Shown piece after piece: positions 9,529 through 18,650 of a stretch of DNA of 64,000 nucleotides. Position 1 is the first letter of the stretch, and every line of letters begins with the position of its first letter. The stretch is from Bacteroidales bacterium. GTDB lineage: Bacteria; Bacteroidota; Bacteroidia; Bacteroidales; Lentimicrobiaceae. The position numbers and the translations under genes were made by a program. The stretch spans positions 62,001 through 126,000 of the forward strand of contig JADJEQ010000015.1 in the NCBI GenBank assembly GCA_016709025.1, in the 5' to 3' direction. The notes beneath the pieces are model-generated. The model ran no database searches, had not been told where the DNA came from, and saw nothing but the letters and a program-made list of their open reading frames with translations.

Positions 9529-11217
9529 ATGAAACGAACAATTAACCTGCTGCTTTCGTTGATAGCAGTTGTGCTGATAACCAGTGGTTGCGGCAACAAA
9601 AACGAAAAAATGGAAAAAGAACTGAAAGCATTTATTGCCAGCTGGGAATCGCGGGTTGAGCCATTGCAAAAAGCGGCGTATGAAGCCTATTGGAACGCCT
9701 CCATCTCAGGGAAAGACGAAGATTATGCCAGGTCTGAAGAACTGCAGTTTCAACTTAACAGCATATACACCAATAAAGATGATTTTGCGTTGCTCAAACG
9801 GATAAAAGATGCAGGTGTAATGAACGATACCCTGCTGAAACGCCAGCTTGATGTGCTCTATTCGGCTTATCTCGGCAATCAGATTGATACAACCTTATTG
9901 GCAAAGCGTATAAAAATGGAAGTTGAGATCGAGAAAAAATACTCAAACTTCCGTGCCGATGTTGATGGCAAAAAACTGAGTGACAATGAAATAGAAGAGT
10001 TGCTGAAAACATCGGTAAACAGCACTGAACTTAAGGCAGCCTGGGAAGGGCATAAGAAGATCGGGCCGGTTGTTGCCAATGATATTATTGAGCTTGTGAA
10101 GGTGCGCAATGAAATCGCAAAACAACTCGGTTTCAAAAACTACCATGCCATGAGCCTTGAACTAAGTGAGCAAAATCCCGACGATATCAGCGCCTTGTTC
10201 GATGAACTCGACAACCTGACACGCGATGCTTTTACAGGCCTGAAAGATGAAATCGATACCTATCTGGCCAACAGGTTAAAAATCAACAAGGATCAACTGA
10301 TGCCCTGGCATTACCAGAACCGCTTTTTCCAGGAAGCACCCGCCATTTACAGTGTGGACCTCGACAAATATTACAAGGAGCAAAACATTGAAAAACTCAC
10401 CACCGATTACTATACCAGCATCGGGCTCGACATCAGCGATATGCTCGCCAACAGCGACTTATATGAAAAACCGGGCAAAAACCAGCATGCATACTGCATC
10501 GACATCGACAACAAGGGTGATGTCCGGATACTTTGCAACATCAAACCCAATTACAACTGGATGAATACGATGATGCACGAGTTCGGACATGGCGTTTACG
10601 ATAAGTATATTGACCGGAACCTGCCTTTCAGCCTGCGGAATCCTTCGCATACCTTCACCACGGAAGCCATCGCGATGTTGTTTGGCAGGATGGGCGCCAA
10701 CCCTCAGTGGATGCAGGATATGGGATTGATTGACAGCACGGAAAAAACTAAAATAGCGATTGAAAGTTTCCGGGTTCTCCGCCTCGAGCAGCTTACTTTC
10801 AGCCGCTGGGCCCAGGTGATGTACCGCTTCGAAAAATCATTGTACGAGAATCCCGATCAGGATCTGAACACCCTCTGGTGGGACCTCGTTGAAAAATATC
10901 AGATGATCAAACGTCCGGCAGATCGCAACGAACCCGATTGGGCGAGTAAAATTCACATCGCGACTTCACCCTGCTATTACCACAATTATCTGTTGGGCGA
11001 ACTGCTTGCTTCTCAGTTGAACCATTACATAACAGCCAATATTGTGAAATCGGACGATTTCCGGAATCAGAGCTTCTTCGGCAACAAGGAAGCCGGCAGC
11101 TATTTAACCGATAAAGTTTTTATGCCGGGAGCCAGTCTTTACTGGAACGACATGATAGAACAAGCTACAGGTGAGAAACTGACGGCACGCTATTACGCCG
11201 ATCAGTTCGTGAATTAA
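9529..11217 (+). CDS. M3/M2-type zinc metallopeptidase lipoprotein
   Basis: Predicted zinc dipeptidyl carboxypeptidase or oligopeptidase on the periplasmic side of the envelope. A signal peptide ends in the lipobox ITSGC (Cys21). The gluzincin site is HEFGH at residues 350-354, with Glu379 in the downstream FTTEAIAM as third ligand, as in peptidase families M2 and M3. The all-alpha sequence and 562-residue length fit the bacterial ACE-like M2 proteins that annotation pipelines name M2 or M3A. Shortly before the protein ends comes SPCYYHNYLLGELLA, also typical of M2. A role in nutrient peptide turnover is inference. The gene sits 109 bp after the acyl-CoA dehydrogenase and is probably separately transcribed. 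Confidence 0.85.
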   Translation: MKRTINLLLSLIAVVLITSGCGNKNEKMEKELKAFIASWESRVEPLQKAAYEAYWNASISGKDEDYARSEELQFQLNSIYTNKDDFALLKRIKDAGVMNDTLLKRQLDVLYSAYLGNQIDTTLLAKRIKMEVEIEKKYSNFRADVDGKKLSDNEIEELLKTSVNSTELKAAWEGHKKIGPVVANDIIELVKVRNEIAKQLGFKNYHAMSLELSEQNPDDISALFDELDNLTRDAFTGLKDEIDTYLANRLKINKDQLMPWHYQNRFFQEAPAIYSVDLDKYYKEQNIEKLTTDYYTSIGLDISDMLANSDLYEKPGKNQHAYCIDIDNKGDVRILCNIKPNYNWMNTMMHEFGHGVYDKYIDRNLPFSLRNPSHTFTTEAIAMLFGRMGANPQWMQDMGLIDSTEKTKIAIESFRVLRLEQLTFSRWAQVMYRFEKSLYENPDQDLNTLWWDLVEKYQMIKRPADRNEPDWASKIHIATSPCYYHNYLLGELLASQLNHYITANIVKSDDFRNQSFFGNKEAGSYLTDKVFMPGASLYWNDMIEQATGEKLTARYYADQFVN

Positions 11218-11265
11218 TCAATGAACCTATAGAAACTGTTTAAATTTTGTTAAACTCGTTGAATA

Positions 11266-11484
11266 GGCCCCCCCCCCGGGGGGGGGCCACTAAAAACACC
11301 CCCACAAAAAAAAACCCCAAAAAAAAAAAAAAAAAAAAAAAAAATACCCCGCCCCGGGCCCCCGCCCCGGTTGCGCCCCCCCCCCCCCCCCCCCCCCCGG
11401 GGGGGGGGCCAAAAAAAAAAAAAAAAAAACCCCACCCCCGCCCCCAAAAAAAAAAAACCCCCCCCCCCCCTCCCCCCAAAACCC
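11266..11484. other. Homopolymer tract, probable sequence artefact
   Basis: The tract contains C10 followed directly by G9 near 11268-11286, A26 near 11319-11344, C23 then G10 near 11376-11408, and A19 near 11411-11429. It is almost devoid of T. Nothing comparable occurs elsewhere in the window. Open frames across it encode only Pro/Lys/Gly/Phe runs. A consensus or assembly failure in the 3' region of the peptidase gene is the simplest explanation. True length and sequence here should not be trusted. Confidence 0.8.
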
Positions 11485-11512
11485 TTTCCCCTTGCCTTGA
11501 ACTAGTATGTTT

Positions 11513-11548
11513 AAAAAGCCTGGTTAATCTGTAACCGGGCTTTTTTAT
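11513..11548 (+). terminator. Rho-independent terminator
   Basis: AAAAAGCCTGGTTA and TAACCGGGCTTTTTT form a 14-bp stem with one G-T pair and a 5-nt loop, ending in a T run. It is the natural end of the peptidase transcript, just beyond the homopolymer tract. No gene is seen between here and 11776. Confidence 0.75.
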
Positions 11549-11775
11549 TTTCTTTTTCCTGCAAATATTGTTCTGCAGCCCTGCCATTCCGGTTCAACTG
11601 CCTGTTATTGCTATTCATAGACCTTATCCAACGGTTCACCCGATTAAAGTTTTACCATCTGTTTTTCTGACTCACTTTTGCATCGTTAAAAAGTCAGACG
11701 ACAATTTATCAATTCTGGCATAGAATTTTCTTAGCGACCAATCAATGAATTATAAAAATTAAAAAACCAGGAATT

Positions 11776-12510
11776 ATGAAACGCTTGAAAAATTTCCCGC
11801 TCTTTTTATTCGTATCAGCTTTAGCAATGATAATGACCTCCTGCGAGGTTGATTCGTGGCACAACATACAAGGAACCGGTCCGGTGCTAAGCGAAACGAG
11901 GGACGTTCCCATCCACCGTGATCTGTCGGTTTCTATCCCTGCCGATGTATATATTTATCAGAGCCAGGAAAGGGATCTTACCATTGAAGCCCAGGGCAAT
12001 ATACTGGATGCCATTGAAACCTATGTCTCAGGCAGTGAACTGAGAATCGGCCTAGAAAACGGTGCCGGTCTGGGAAACCACGAACCCATCAAAATCTACA
12101 TTTCCTCGGCTATGTTCAATACAATACGACTTTCCGGTTCGGTGAATCTCTATTCAGAAACACAAATCGTTACCGATGATTTTGATATTAGTATTTCCGG
12201 ATCTGGCAATGTTGACGTAGCCGTAGTTGCCAATAATGTAAAGGCTTCTATTTCCGGCAGCGGGAAAATGTGGATCGAAGGAACCACCCTGAATGAGGAA
12301 TTCACGGTATCGGGATCAGGCGATATCTACAGTTTTGGTTTGCTGAGTGAAACCTCGGATGTTGCCATCAGTGGATCCGGCAAGGCAGAGGTTAAGGTTA
12401 CCGAATACCTGAACGCGCACATCAGCGGAAGCGGGAGCGTTTACTTTAAAGGCTACCCGGCGGTCGACAGCCATGTTTCCGGTTCCGGAAATGTTGTTCA
12501 TGTGAATTAG
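11776..12510 (+). CDS. GIN-domain (DUF2807) lipoprotein
   Basis: A 244-residue lipoprotein: hydrophobic leader ending MIMTSC (Cys23), then the DUF2807 head GIN domain. The repeated turns ISGSGNV, ISGSGKM, VSGSGDI, ISGSGKA, ISGSGSV and VSGSGNV, spaced about 20 residues, are the parallel beta-helix rungs that define this family. The domain is often labelled putative auto-transporter adhesin, but the biochemical role is unknown. Surface or periplasmic location is inferred from the lipobox. It is a monogenic unit, flanked by terminators at 11513 and 12600. Confidence 0.9.
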   Translation: MKRLKNFPLFLFVSALAMIMTSCEVDSWHNIQGTGPVLSETRDVPIHRDLSVSIPADVYIYQSQERDLTIEAQGNILDAIETYVSGSELRIGLENGAGLGNHEPIKIYISSAMFNTIRLSGSVNLYSETQIVTDDFDISISGSGNVDVAVVANNVKASISGSGKMWIEGTTLNEEFTVSGSGDIYSFGLLSETSDVAISGSGKAEVKVTEYLNAHISGSGSVYFKGYPAVDSHVSGSGNVVHVN

Positions 12511-12599
12511 AGATTCTTGTTTTACTCCAGACCGGACAGGGGAAGCCTATCTCAGTAAGCCGGCAATAAACACTGCTTTTTTGGTTAATTAAATGAGGA

Positions 12600-12628
12600 A
12601 ATCCCGGTCAAACTGGCCGGGATTTTTC
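12600..12628 (+). terminator. Rho-independent terminator of the GIN-domain gene
   Basis: ATCCCGGTC, a 5-nt loop and GGCCGGGAT followed by TTTTT, about 90 bp after the stop codon. Confidence 0.8.
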
Positions 12629-12763
12629 AGTTTTTTGAATACGTGATGTTTAATCTATTGAATATTCGATGGCCCGGCGCACCAGCTGTCTTGCAGTCTG
12701 ATCTAGAAAGGATAATCTTTTTATTTACCGTTCCGAGCAGGCTCATTATTCCATTATTTCAGT

Positions 12764-13067
12764 TGTCACCCTGAGGTGTAATTAATTTCATAAAAAGCAA
12801 TATTTTATGACATTCTAATCAAAAATGCCCTGCACCAATGTCATCCTGAGTCCAGCACATGCGGAAAAAAAAGACAGTGCGATGCGCTTCGACTACGCTC
12901 AGCGTGACATTCATTTAAATAACAAGGAATTATTCATGATACTTCCTCTAACCAAACTAACAATGTAATAAAGAGATAATCAACTACTTCCCTATATTCG
13001 TCAATGGTAGCGAAGACGAAGGGCCAGTATTCCACTATCCCATTTGTCACCCTGAGCGTAGTCGAAG
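12764..13067. repeat. Interspersed CTTCGACTACGCTCAG-type repeats
   Basis: CTTCGACTACGCTCAGCGTGAC at 12887-12908 and its near-exact reverse complement at 13046-13067 form an inverted pair about 140 bp apart. Shorter relatives (gtcaccctgag, gtcatcctgag) occur at 12764 and 12838. This motif is a familiar dispersed intergenic repeat in Bacteroidota genomes. The 62-codon reverse frame crossing 13046 merely translates the repeat. Apart from the terminator at 12600, nothing else is seen in the 12511-13118 gap. Confidence 0.75.
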
Positions 13068-13118
13068 GGCCATCATTCCACTCCACTTTCATCTCCCGAA
13101 CCTGACTCATCTCACTCT

Positions 13119-14537
13119 TCACTTTGCAGCCCCAAACCCACTGAATACCACCCTGATTTTTCCTTCAGCACTTATAAATGGTTTCACCCCTTCGGATGAA
13201 ATCATTATATCGCCAACCGAAAGCCTGGTAACCTGTCCGTTCAGGGTAACGCCATCGGCCAGGCGATAAGCCTTCAGACTACTATTCAGTTCCTGATGAA
13301 TCATGCGGATATCGGCCGCCAATGGCCACACCATTTGTTTGGCAATCATATTCCTGAATCCACCCTGGTATATCCAGGCCGCGGATTTTATCAGGAAATT
13401 CTTCGTTGATAAATCAAAATCAAAATCCTTCAGATACAATGTTGAATCCTGTGGATTGAACGCCGGAATACCAGAAAAATAGATGGTGCCTTCGAGGCTG
13501 CCCGAAAGTCTGGTTTCGGCCACCAGCTTGCCATTGCTGCCATAGATGGTAACATTCTCAACCTTTACCGATCGTTTCCCCTGGGTGAAGGTCTGTCCGT
13601 TCAGATATTTTGCGGCCTGGCTGTTTATTTCCCCGAAAGGGATATCAACCGAAGCATTCACAACCACCTGATCGGCCATTTCAGGGCTGATCTGTAATTT
13701 GGGTAGCGGGCCAGGAGAAGGTGTAACCGGTTTTTGACCTACCATTGTTTCAATCACCGATTTAACGCTGCTTTGAAGCCGGATGATGCCATTCTTCGAA
13801 GTGAGGGGTGAAGCATAGAAGTCCGATGTTTTGATCCTCAGCCACCATTTGTATTCATCGTTCAAGCTCACGGGCTCGTTCAGCGACTTCCATGCCTGCA
13901 AGGCATAGGGCCTGAGATCAAGATAACTTTTTACGCTCTCATCAATGGTATTGCTGATGGTTTTCAGGTTGCTCTGAAGTACAAGATCGGCCACAAACTT
14001 CACCGGAATGTTTAATCCGGCCACTTTTACAACCGGCTCGGTTATCCACTCATATCCACTGGCTTCGGTTTTAGTACTCACCGTCCAGTCGGGATTCAGC
14101 GTTATCGTGGTACGAAACATCAGTGCCAGCGCCCCGTTTACTTCCCTGTAATCGGAAAGGGTTATCCCCAGCTGTTTGGTTTTAAAACCGGCTTTTATCC
14201 ACAGTTTCAATGGAACTTTATAAATGATGATGTTGTCGTTCATCGCCAGCTTTATATCGCCCTGTTTCCAGGCTTTAATCATCACGTTATCACCCCCGTT
14301 ATCGTCGAGGCTGTTGTCTTCGTAAACCAATCCCGTGAATTCACGGTTCAGTTCCTTCTGGATGTCGCTTAGTTTAGCCTCTGCTGAAAAACCAATCAGC
14401 GAAGGCTGTAATTCAGCTTTTTCGTACTGGTATGTTTCAGCTGGCTTCTCTACGTTCACTGTTTTGCAGGAAGTAACTGTAAAAATTACCAGTATTATCA
14501 TCGATAAACGGTAACTCACGGATGGGTAATTAAACAT
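13119..14537 (-). CDS. DUF4403 family lipoprotein
   Basis: A 472-residue lipoprotein with the lipobox VTSC (Cys24) after a short hydrophobic leader. The rest matches the DUF4403 layout, with two long repeats of alternating beta strands: an opening segment LIGFSAEAKLSDIQKELNRE and later segments such as YLDLRPYALQAWKSLNEP and VENVTIYGSNGKLVAETRL. DUF4403 proteins are thought to resemble lipid-binding BPI/TULIP-like domains, but no function is established. It ends 5 nt before the next reverse-strand gene begins upstream (exonuclease/GIY-YIG), so the two likely share a transcript, although their functions look unrelated. Confidence 0.85.
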   Translation of the reverse strand: MFNYPSVSYRLSMIILVIFTVTSCKTVNVEKPAETYQYEKAELQPSLIGFSAEAKLSDIQKELNREFTGLVYEDNSLDDNGGDNVMIKAWKQGDIKLAMNDNIIIYKVPLKLWIKAGFKTKQLGITLSDYREVNGALALMFRTTITLNPDWTVSTKTEASGYEWITEPVVKVAGLNIPVKFVADLVLQSNLKTISNTIDESVKSYLDLRPYALQAWKSLNEPVSLNDEYKWWLRIKTSDFYASPLTSKNGIIRLQSSVKSVIETMVGQKPVTPSPGPLPKLQISPEMADQVVVNASVDIPFGEINSQAAKYLNGQTFTQGKRSVKVENVTIYGSNGKLVAETRLSGSLEGTIYFSGIPAFNPQDSTLYLKDFDFDLSTKNFLIKSAAWIYQGGFRNMIAKQMVWPLAADIRMIHQELNSSLKAYRLADGVTLNGQVTRLSVGDIMISSEGVKPFISAEGKIRVVFSGFGAAK

Positions 14538-14542
14538 AATTT

Positions 14543-15889
14543 TCAGGAAAAGTCGTTGTTGTTGATTTTTAAAATCCGGGTCCGTGGATTCTTTTTCAGA
14601 TAATTGCGGATAATCTGCCGGGTATCGCGGTTGTCATCGAAATGTTTGATGCAACTGTGAAGGTTTTCGGTACCGGTTTCACCTGTATCGGTATATCCAA
14701 AACCGATATAACGGCCCCCGGCTATTTTAACCACGGCGGCTTCATCGGCATGACGGCCCCGGTCGATGATCAGGAAATCGTTGTAACTGAATCCCGACAA
14801 CCGTATGGCAGCTTCTGCCCTCCGGTTATACTGCTCCGGCGTCTCCTTCCCGATACAGGCACCGCGGCATTGCCTGATCCCATATTGGAAGCAGGCACCT
14901 TCGGTATCGTAAAGGCCGCAGAGTTTCTGACACAATTCAAATTTTTCTACAAGACCGTAGAGGTAGTTGCGGGCATGTTCCTGGGTAGTGAAGGAGGTTA
15001 TAGGTTGGTGGCCATTCAGGTTCTTCCCGATGGAAAGACGAATGTAGCCTTGCTCATCGACATACGAGAAAAGACCGGAACTGAAGATTGAACGACGCTG
15101 TGTGCGGTTGTAGAGGGGTTTGTGTTTCTTGATTTCAGATGACTCCAGCAACAGGGCTATCAGTTCACTTCCGGTTGATTCATAACTGACTGAAGCCACG
15201 CGGCTGCGCATTTCCACTGCCTTCACCGTATCGTTGTTGCGGAAGTGTTGCAACAGACGCCCGAACATATTCTTGCTTTTGCCGATGTAGATTATTTTAT
15301 CTCTTTCATCATGAAGGTAATAAACCCCGGCCTCTTCCGGAACTTCCCTGATCATGTCGGGTACTGAAAATCCTGATTGTTTCTCAATGGCAGGCCGGTC
15401 TGCCTGAAGCAAAAGCTCCAGTAATCGGGTAGTTGCCAACGCATCTCCGGCAGCCCGATGGCGGTTCTCAATCTGAATTCCGAGTTCCTGGCAAAGTTTC
15501 CCGAGGCTGTACGATTGCTTTCCGGGTAGCAGTTTCCGGCTCATTTTTACGGTGCAGATGGTCGGTTTCCGGTAATTGTAGCCCAGTCGTTTAAACTCAT
15601 GCCTGATAAAGTTGTAATCGAACGAAGCATTGTGCCCCACAAAAGTGGTTCCCTCGGTCATTTCAACAATTTTACGGGCAACCTCACAAAACCTGGGTGC
15701 ATTGGCCACCATCTCGTTGCTGATACCGGTAATCCGGGTAATCATATAAGGAATGGGTTGTTCGGGATTGAGCAGGGTGCTGAACTCATCCACAATGCGG
15801 GTGCCATCGTGAAGGTATATGGCTATTTCTGTCAACCTTTCGTTGACAAAACTACCTCCGGTGGTTTCAACATCAATTACCGCATACAT
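14543..15889 (-). CDS. DnaQ-like 3'-5' exonuclease fused to a UvrC-type GIY-YIG nuclease
   Basis: A two-nuclease protein of 448 residues. N-terminal DEDDh exonuclease: Asp6 and Glu8 in VIDVETTGG, FVGHNASFDYNF near 83-94, then His144 and Asp149 in HRAAGD. C-terminal GIY-YIG: GVYYL (188-192), YIGKS (201-205), Arg211, and Glu249 in LLLESSEIKKHKPLYN, followed by a UvrC-like cysteine-bearing region (CGLYDTEGACFQYGIRQCRG). The combination resembles the exonuclease-Cho proteins often annotated as DNA polymerase III epsilon subunit. A role in repair incision plus trimming is inference. It lacks the UvrC helix-hairpin-helix end, so it is not UvrC itself. Leads the pair with the DUF4403 gene. Confidence 0.87.
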   Translation of the reverse strand: MYAVIDVETTGGSFVNERLTEIAIYLHDGTRIVDEFSTLLNPEQPIPYMITRITGISNEMVANAPRFCEVARKIVEMTEGTTFVGHNASFDYNFIRHEFKRLGYNYRKPTICTVKMSRKLLPGKQSYSLGKLCQELGIQIENRHRAAGDALATTRLLELLLQADRPAIEKQSGFSVPDMIREVPEEAGVYYLHDERDKIIYIGKSKNMFGRLLQHFRNNDTVKAVEMRSRVASVSYESTGSELIALLLESSEIKKHKPLYNRTQRRSIFSSGLFSYVDEQGYIRLSIGKNLNGHQPITSFTTQEHARNYLYGLVEKFELCQKLCGLYDTEGACFQYGIRQCRGACIGKETPEQYNRRAEAAIRLSGFSYNDFLIIDRGRHADEAAVVKIAGGRYIGFGYTDTGETGTENLHSCIKHFDDNRDTRQIIRNYLKKNPRTRILKINNNDFS

Positions 15890-15967
15890 ACACTACAAAT
15901 GTAAAAACCTTTCGGGGTTTCTCTGCATCCCGTCTCAACTTTTATCTGAATTTCAGAGATGAGAAAA

Positions 15968-16010
15968 TAAACTGCGGAGCCGTCCCACAATGCAACGGCC
16001 CCGCAGTTTA
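15968..16010 (-). terminator. Hairpin terminator of the Hsp20 gene
   Basis: Reverse strand: AAACTGCGGGGCCGTT, a loop, then GACGGCTCCGCAGTTTATTTT. The stem is about 14 bp with one mismatch, and it lies 20 nt after the Hsp20 stop. Confidence 0.7.
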
Positions 16011-16030
16011 ATAAATCTCAAAAAAACCGT

Positions 16031-16462
16031 TTACATAACTTCAATCTGCTTTGCAGGTTTCACTTTGGCTTCTTCCCTCTTGGGAATGGTAATACTCAGG
16101 ACACCATTGTTGTGGACAGCGGCAATTTTATCGGCTTCAACCAACGAAGGCAGGCTGAAAGAACGACGGAAGGAAGTATAGCTGAATTCACGACGCATAT
16201 AACGCTCTTCCTTTTCTTCATTCTTTTCCTCTTTCTCCGACGAAATGGTCAGCACATTGTTTTCGAGGTTGATCTTAAAGTCTCCCTTATTCAGGCCGGG
16301 AGCAGCAACTTCAATCCGGAAATCATCCTTACCTTCAACGATGTTGACAGAAGGCATATTGATACCGGTTTGAAATTCGAACAGGTTGGGCATATAATCC
16401 CTTCCGAAAAATTCATCCACGATACTTGGGAATAAATTCTTGTTTTTCAAAATTGGTAACAT
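16031..16462 (-). CDS. Hsp20/alpha-crystallin small heat-shock protein
   Basis: ATP-independent holdase chaperone of the cytoplasm, 143 residues. The alpha-crystallin domain runs from PSVNIVEGKDDFRIEVAAPG to GVLSITIPKREE, with the C-terminal extension motif (KQIEVM in place of I-x-I/V). The start at 16462 (MLPILKNKNLF) is preferred over an ATG 42 bp upstream because GGAGGG lies 8 nt before it and the protein family begins there. Monocistronic: terminators flank it on both sides. Confidence 0.93.
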   Translation of the reverse strand: MLPILKNKNLFPSIVDEFFGRDYMPNLFEFQTGINMPSVNIVEGKDDFRIEVAAPGLNKGDFKINLENNVLTISSEKEEKNEEKEERYMRREFSYTSFRRSFSLPSLVEADKIAAVHNNGVLSITIPKREEAKVKPAKQIEVM

Positions 16463-16593
16463 GGTTTTACCCTCCATTTTTAAATTGTTAAACTTAGTTT
16501 TCATCTCCCCCTTTTCAAATTATATACCACCGAAGAAATAAGGAAATTTTGACACTTTAACTGCCAATATGTCTCACATTCAGCAGTTTATAA

Positions 16594-16620
16594 AAGAAAA
16601 AAAGCGCCAAAATGGCGCTC
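16594..16620 (-). terminator. Terminator of uridine kinase
   Basis: Reverse strand: GAGCGCCATTTTGGCGCTTTTTTTC, a 6-bp GC-rich stem with T7, about 50 nt after the udk stop. Confidence 0.8.
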
Positions 16621-16669
16621 CTATAACTGTACTTGGTCATGAGGACAAGTGTAGGACTGAAGGAAGAAA

Positions 16670-17284
16670 TCAGACCTGTTTGAGGTTCATTTTAATCCTT
16701 GATGTGAGGATATCGATGGCCACATGGTTGGCACCGCCCTGGGGAACGATGATATCTGCGTAACGCTTGGTGGGTTCAATGAACTGCAGGTGCATGGGTT
16801 TAACATACTTCTCATAGTGATCGAGCACCTGTGAGAAGGAGCGTCCGCGTTCTTCAATGTCGCGGCGGATAATGCGCATCAGACGGTCGTCGGCATCGGC
16901 GTCTACAAACACCTTTATGTCCATTCGCTCCCGCAACCTTGGATTTGACATAATCAGAATGCCTTCTACGATGATGACCTCTTTCGGCTGAACCGGAATC
17001 GTTTCTTTAGCCCTGGCACAGGTAAGATAACTGTAGATGGGCATTCCGATTGTTTCGCCTTCCTTGAGTGAATCAAGATGTTTGATCAACAGGTTAAATT
17101 CGATGGACGATGGGTGGTCGAAATTGATCTTTGCCCGGTCTTCAGGGTTGAGGTGCCCGTTATCTTTATAATATGAATCCTGCGGTATTACTGTAACAGA
17201 ATCCTTGGGCAGTTTCTTGATGATCTGTTTTACAACAGTTGATTTACCGCAACCGGAGCCTCCGGCAATTCCGATGATGAGCAT
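16670..17284 (-). CDS. udk: Uridine kinase
   Basis: Phosphorylates uridine and cytidine to UMP and CMP in pyrimidine salvage (cytoplasm). The 204 residues match the family length. The P-loop is GGSGCGKST at 8-16, followed by IPQDSYYKDN (the substrate-binding DxYY motif), NFDHPSSIEFNLL, and the lid region RLMRIIRRDIEERGR. The start ATG leads straight into the first beta strand (LIIGIAGGS). Its own terminator lies downstream. Phosphoribulokinase-like relatives share the fold, but the DxYY motif and length favour udk. Confidence 0.93.
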   Translation of the reverse strand: MLIIGIAGGSGCGKSTVVKQIIKKLPKDSVTVIPQDSYYKDNGHLNPEDRAKINFDHPSSIEFNLLIKHLDSLKEGETIGMPIYSYLTCARAKETIPVQPKEVIIVEGILIMSNPRLRERMDIKVFVDADADDRLMRIIRRDIEERGRSFSQVLDHYEKYVKPMHLQFIEPTKRYADIIVPQGGANHVAIDILTSRIKMNLKQV

Positions 17285-17326
17285 GCGTGAGGGTTTGGGA
17301 TTTGGGGTAAATATAGAAAAAATTGT

Positions 17327-17478
17327 GTATTGGAAGGTTGGAAGAATGGAATATTGGAAGAATGGAATATTATTGGTGGATCCTGGGTTACCTTATGCAT
17401 TGGACTTCATCACCAGCCGACAGGCTGGATTCCACCATTCCATCATTCCACTGTTCCATCATTCCATTCTTCCATTCT
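17327..17478. repeat. Short-period repeat with inverted halves between udk and oadB
   Basis: The left part repeats ggaagaatggaata (17340-17370). The right part has the complement, ccattccatcattccactg and ttccattcttccattcttc (17435-17478). The two halves could fold on each other. It directly follows the stop of oadB on the reverse strand and may act as a 3' stabiliser or terminator, but this is inference. Confidence 0.65.
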
Positions 17479-17483
17479 TCGGC

Positions 17484-18647
17484 TTACGAAAGGAATCCCA
17501 GCAGAATACCTGCCGCAACCGCACTCCCGATTACGCCGGCAACATTGGGTCCCATGGCGTGCATCAGCAAGTGGTTGGTTTTATCGTATTCAAGTCCTAC
17601 AACCTGCGAAACCCGGGCACTGTCAGGCACCGCAGATACACCGGCATTCCCGATCAACGGATTCATCTTATTGCCTTCTTTCAGGAAAATGTTGATAATT
17701 TTAACAAACATAACGCCACCAAAGGTTGCAATAATAAATGAAGCAGCACCGAGGGCAAAAATACCGACTGATTTTGCAGTTAAAAAAGTTGTTGCCTGAG
17801 TTGAAGCACCTACAGTAAGCCCGATCAGAATGGTTACTATGTCAATCATTGGCCCTTTGGCAGTATCGGCCAGTCGTTTGGTTACACCACTTTCTTTGAG
17901 CAGGTTGCCAAAGAAAAGCATACCCAGCAGCGGCAAACCGGAAGGCACAATAAAACAGGTGAGCAACATTCCGATAATCGGGAACAATACCTTTTCAACC
18001 TTGGAGACACTTCGTGGTGGTTTCATCCGGATAAGGCGTTCCTTTTTAGTAGTCAGCAACCTCATAACCGGAGGTTGAATAACAGGAACAAGCGCCATAT
18101 ACGAATAAGCCGAAATTGCAATAGCACCCATTAGTTCGGGTGCGAGCTTAGATGAAAGGAAGATTGCAGTAGGGCCATCTGCACCGCCGATGATGGCAAT
18201 GGCACCGGCTTCTGAGGGTGAAAATCCCAATAAGAGTGCAATTGCATAAGCGCCAAAGATTCCAAGTTGAGCAGCCGCACCAATCAACATCAGCTTTGGA
18301 TTTGAAATCAGGGCTGAGAAATCCGTCATGGCACCAATCCCCAGGAAGATCAACGGTGGATAAATCCCCTGGAGAACACCAAAATACAGGTAATTAAGTA
18401 CACTGCCCGATTCGTAAATACCAATCTTTAGACCTGGTAAAAATGCAATATTTCCTACCAGAATCCCAAATCCGATAGGAATAAGCAGCATTGGCTCATA
18501 CTCTTTTGCAATGGCAAGATAAATAAAAGCAAGGCCGACACATATCATGATAATGTGGCCAGCCGTTACATTGGCAAAAGCAGTATATGTAAAAAACTGC
18601 TGAAGATGGTCTGTAATAAATGTCAGAAAATTTCCGGAATGTTCCAT
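17484..18647 (-). CDS. oadB: Sodium-pumping decarboxylase beta subunit
   Basis: Membrane subunit of the Na+-translocating methylmalonyl-CoA (or oxaloacetate) decarboxylase: it decarboxylates carboxybiotin and exports Na+. The 387 residues hold about ten membrane helices. The conserved re-entrant region IIGGADGPTAIFLSSKLAPE is visible, as is the C-terminal GNAGVSAVPDSARV with the conserved Asn and Ser, ending in GSAVAAGILLGFL. Last gene of the operon mce-mmdA-oadG-biotin carrier-oadB, starting 3 nt after the carrier stop. Methylmalonyl-CoA rather than oxaloacetate is favoured because the operon contains the epimerase and a carboxyltransferase of the methylmalonyl type. Confidence 0.94.
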   Translation of the reverse strand: MEHSGNFLTFITDHLQQFFTYTAFANVTAGHIIMICVGLAFIYLAIAKEYEPMLLIPIGFGILVGNIAFLPGLKIGIYESGSVLNYLYFGVLQGIYPPLIFLGIGAMTDFSALISNPKLMLIGAAAQLGIFGAYAIALLLGFSPSEAGAIAIIGGADGPTAIFLSSKLAPELMGAIAISAYSYMALVPVIQPPVMRLLTTKKERLIRMKPPRSVSKVEKVLFPIIGMLLTCFIVPSGLPLLGMLFFGNLLKESGVTKRLADTAKGPMIDIVTILIGLTVGASTQATTFLTAKSVGIFALGAASFIIATFGGVMFVKIINIFLKEGNKMNPLIGNAGVSAVPDSARVSQVVGLEYDKTNHLLMHAMGPNVAGVIGSAVAAGILLGFLS

Positions 18648-18650
18648 GCC

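Noticed and set aside
11240..11587. Open frames across the homopolymer tract, both strands
   Set aside because: They encode only runs of Gly, Phe, Pro and Lys and rest on suspect sequence.
12934..13122. 62-codon reverse frame before the DUF4403 tail
   Set aside because: Its middle (DGPSTTLRVTNG) is the translation of a dispersed intergenic repeat.
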